Below are positions 5,646-8,304 of a DNA stretch of 8,304 bases, piece after piece. The notes beneath the pieces were generated by a model. The model was not told where the DNA came from. It worked only from the letters and a program-made list of their open reading frames with translations, and searched no databases. Source of the DNA: Halovenus sp. (lineage in GTDB: Archaea; Halobacteriota; Halobacteria; Halobacteriales; Haloarculaceae); NCBI GenBank assembly GCA_003551945.1, contig PUNZ01000049.1, positions 1 to 8,304 on the forward strand, written 5' to 3'. Position 1 is the first letter of the stretch. Every line of letters begins with the position of its first letter. A program made the translations under genes and the position numbers.

Positions 5646-8304
5646 ATGAGCGATGACGAGACGGCTGGTCGCGAGCGCTTCGGTGACGTCAGCGACCAGT
5701 ACGACCCCACTGCGGTCGAAGACCGTGTCTTCGAGTACTGGGACGCGGTCGACGCCTACGAACAGACGGTTGAACACCGTGCGGATGCCGAATCATACTA
5801 TTTCCTTGACGGGCCACCGTATACCTCCGGCTCCGCGCACATGGGACATGCGTGGAACAAGAGCCTCAAAGACTGCTATATCCGTTACAAACGGATGCAG
5901 GGCTATGACGTGGCCGACCGACCCGGCTACGATATGCACGGACTTCCTATCGAGACAAAAGTCGAGGAGGAGCGTGGCTTCGAGAACAAGAAAGATATCG
6001 AAGCGTATGGGGTCGATAGCTTCGTCGATGACTGCCGCGATTTTGCCGAAAACAGTCTCGAACAGCTTACTGAGGATTTCATCAGCATGGGTGTCTGGAT
6101 GGACTGGGAAAACCCATACAAGACGGTTAATCCCGAGTATATGGAATCGGTCTGGTGGGGATTCGACCAGGCAGACGACCGCGGATTGGTGACGCAGGGC
6201 CAGCGTTCAATCACGCAGTGTCCGCGCTGCGAAACGGCCATTGCAAAAAACGAAGTCGAGTTCGAGGATGTCCATGACCCCTCGATTTATGTTAAATTCC
6301 CGCTATCCGAGCGCAGTGCTGTTGGTGGCGAACTGGGCGAAGACCCAACGGACGAGTATCTCGTCATCTGGACGACGACCCCGTGGACCATCCCGGCAAA
6401 CACCTTCGTTGCCGTTGCAGACGACCTCACCTACGAAGCAGTGAAAGTTACCACGCCAGCAGGCGATGAGGAAACCCTCTGGGTCGCTGCCGAATGTGTT
6501 GAGGAAATCGCCGACGTTGGCGAATACGACGAGTACGAGATTGTGGGTGAGTGCCCCGGCGAGGAGATGGTGGGTTGGGAGTACGACCACCCGCTCGCCG
6601 ACAAAGTTCCGGGCGCACCCGATTTCGACGGGGCGTGCCAGGTCTACACCGCGGAGTACGTCGAAGCCGACCGCACGGGTCTGGTTCACTCCGCACCCGG
6701 GCACGGTGAAGAGGACTTCGAGCGCGGACAGGAACTCGGCCTCGATATCTTCTGTCCCGTCGGTGGCGATGGTGTCTACGACGAGCGCGCCGGTGCCTAT
6801 GCTGGCCAGTTCGTCAAAGACGCCAACGACGAGATTATCGCCGACCTGCAGTCGAAAGAGCTGATGCTGCACTCGGGCGAGACCTACCACAGCTACGGGC
6901 ACTGCTGGCGGTGTGATACCGGCATCATCCAGATTGTGACCGACCAGTGGTTCATTACGGTCACCGATGTCAAAGACGACCTGCTTGCAAACATCGAAGA
7001 CAGCGAGTGGTATCCGGGCTGGGCCCGCGACAATCGCTTCCGTGATTTCGTCGAGGATGCACCCGACTGGAACGTCTCCCGGCAGCGCTACTGGGGAACG
7101 CCAATCCCAATTTGGCTTCCAACCGAGACGGCCGATGGTGAAGACATTGAATGGAGCGGGGAAATGGACGATACCATCGTCATTGGCTCACGCGAAGAAC
7201 TCGCCGAGCGCGTCGACCAGGATATCGACCCGAATGAGGTTGACCTGCACAAGGGGACCGTCGACGAACTTACCATCACCGAGGATGGCGTCGTCTACGA
7301 GCGCGTCCCTGACGTGTTCGATGTCTGGTTCGACTCCGCAGCAGCCTCGTGGGGCTCGGTCAATTATCCAAGCGAAACGGACGAGTTCGATGAACTGTGG
7401 CCTGCCGACCTCATCATCGAGGCCCACGATCAGACCCGTGGCTGGTTCTGGTCACAACTTGGGATGGGAACGGTCACGGTCAACGAGACGCCGTACAAGA
7501 ACGTCCTGATGTACGGCCACGCGCTGATGCCTGACGGGCGGGCGATGTCCAAATCCCGTGGGATTCGCATCGACCCTGGCGAGGTTATCGACCAGCATGG
7601 GGTTGACCCGATGCGGTTGTTCTTGCTCTCGGTCAACCCACAGGGCGAGGATATGCAGTTCTCGTGGGAGAAAACCGAGACGATGCAGCGCCGACTCAAC
7701 ATTCTCTGGAACGTCGTGCGGTTCCCATTGCCGTATATGGAGGCCGATGGGTTCGACCCAGCAAGCGTCTCATTGTCCGACCTCGAAGACGACTTGGAGT
7801 TGGTCGACGAGTGGGTACTGTCGCGACTTGCCACCACAACGAGCGAGGTCACGGAGGCGATGGATGTCTTCGAGAACGACCGTGCCGTCGAGACGCTCGT
7901 TGATTTCATCGTCGACGATGTCTCACGGTTTTACGTACAGGTCGTCCGTGAGCGAATGTGGGATGAAGCTGATTCCCCGTCCAAGCGTGCCGCCTACGCT
8001 ACTCTCTATCGGGTGCTTTCGGATGTCGTCACGATGCTTGCACCATTCGCCCCGCTTGCGAGTGACGAACTCTACCGTGCACTCACTGGCGATTTCGGTC
8101 ACCCAACGGTACATATGGCTGACTGGCCTGAACCACCGGAGGCATCCCAGGACGAGCAGCTAGAGGACGAGATTACCGTCGTTCGGGCTGTCGAGGAGGC
8201 AGGGTCGAACGCCCGCCAACAAGCTGAACGAAAGCTTCGCTGGCCGGTCTCGACAGTCACTGTTGACGTTGACAGCGACGACCTCGCTGCCGCGGTCGAT
8301 GCAC
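5646..8304 (+). CDS. ileS: Isoleucyl-tRNA synthetase, N-terminal 886 residues (cut by right edge)
   Basis: This class I synthetase attaches isoleucine to tRNA(Ile) in the cytoplasm. The frame runs uninterrupted to the window edge. The HIGH motif appears as HMGH (65-68) after DGPPYTSGSA, followed by PGYDMHGLPIE. The editing (CP1) insertion that clears Val-tRNA(Ile) contains the Thr-rich WTTTPWT beginning at 242 and HSAPGHGEED (348-357), whose Asp357 corresponds to the conserved editing aspartate. Two CxxC pairs (C192/C195 and C420/C423) look like zinc knuckles. The KMSKS loop reads AMSKS (633-637). WVLSRL (723-728) opens the anticodon-binding helical domain. Haloarchaeal IleRS are a little over 1000 residues, so the C-terminal part is outside. 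ValRS and LeuRS are related, but HMGH in this context, the editing motifs and DxWFDS fit IleRS best. Confidence 0.95.
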   Translation, partial: MSDDETAGRERFGDVSDQYDPTAVEDRVFEYWDAVDAYEQTVEHRADAESYYFLDGPPYTSGSAHMGHAWNKSLKDCYIRYKRMQGYDVADRPGYDMHGLPIETKVEEERGFENKKDIEAYGVDSFVDDCRDFAENSLEQLTEDFISMGVWMDWENPYKTVNPEYMESVWWGFDQADDRGLVTQGQRSITQCPRCETAIAKNEVEFEDVHDPSIYVKFPLSERSAVGGELGEDPTDEYLVIWTTTPWTIPANTFVAVADDLTYEAVKVTTPAGDEETLWVAAECVEEIADVGEYDEYEIVGECPGEEMVGWEYDHPLADKVPGAPDFDGACQVYTAEYVEADRTGLVHSAPGHGEEDFERGQELGLDIFCPVGGDGVYDERAGAYAGQFVKDANDEIIADLQSKELMLHSGETYHSYGHCWRCDTGIIQIVTDQWFITVTDVKDDLLANIEDSEWYPGWARDNRFRDFVEDAPDWNVSRQRYWGTPIPIWLPTETADGEDIEWSGEMDDTIVIGSREELAERVDQDIDPNEVDLHKGTVDELTITEDGVVYERVPDVFDVWFDSAAASWGSVNYPSETDEFDELWPADLIIEAHDQTRGWFWSQLGMGTVTVNETPYKNVLMYGHALMPDGRAMSKSRGIRIDPGEVIDQHGVDPMRLFLLSVNPQGEDMQFSWEKTETMQRRLNILWNVVRFPLPYMEADGFDPASVSLSDLEDDLELVDEWVLSRLATTTSEVTEAMDVFENDRAVETLVDFIVDDVSRFYVQVVRERMWDEADSPSKRAAYATLYRVLSDVVTMLAPFAPLASDELYRALTGDFGHPTVHMADWPEPPEASQDEQLEDEITVVRAVEEAGSNARQQAERKLRWPVSTVTVDVDSDDLAAAVDA

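Noticed and set aside
4884..5777. A 297-residue version of the small lipoprotein starting inside ileS
   Set aside because: It would overlap the ileS start antisense and bury the signal peptide at residue 100. The start at 5513 has a suitable TATA region.
6303..6902. A 199-residue minus-strand ORF inside ileS
   Set aside because: It mirrors the ileS codons in a frame where GC-rich third positions suppress stops. No start signal or domain was seen.

Overview
The window looks like chromosomal DNA from a halophilic archaeon (class Halobacteria). All long proteins are strongly acidic (Asp/Glu-rich, Lys-poor). The two secreted proteins carry twin-arginine signal peptides ending in a lipobox (Ala-Gly-Cys), a typical haloarchaeal export style. 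Several genes have a TATA-like box about 26-28 bases before the start codon, as expected for leaderless archaeal mRNAs, and the isoleucyl-tRNA synthetase has archaeal/eukaryal-style features. I cannot name the species.

Layout, left to right. Positions 1-665 (minus) hold the N-terminal 221 residues of an isocitrate lyase / methylisocitrate lyase family enzyme, cut by the left edge. Positions 666-963 are an AT-rich intergenic region with its probable promoter and several short dyads. Then come three minus-strand units: MsrA (964-1503), a full-length ABC exporter half-transporter (1577-3484, GTG start), and a two-gene lipoprotein operon (4884-5513 followed by 3572-4900). The two lipoprotein genes overlap by 17 bases, and the downstream one has a strong Shine-Dalgarno sequence inside the last codons of the upstream one. 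A 132-bp divergent promoter region (5514-5645) separates this operon from ileS on the plus strand, which runs off the right edge after 886 residues.

Most genes are recognisable housekeeping or stress genes: carbon metabolism, protein repair, export and translation. The part without a known function is the lipoprotein pair. Its products would be lipid-anchored on the outer face of the membrane: a 209-residue protein with four cysteines in its mature part, and a 442-residue acidic, probably all-helical protein. The ABC exporter lies 87 bp downstream on the same strand with no clear T-tract terminator between, so occasional co-transcription is possible, although the exporter may have its own weak leaderless promoter. 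I see no CRISPR array, insertion sequence, tRNA, rRNA or clearly novel multi-gene system.
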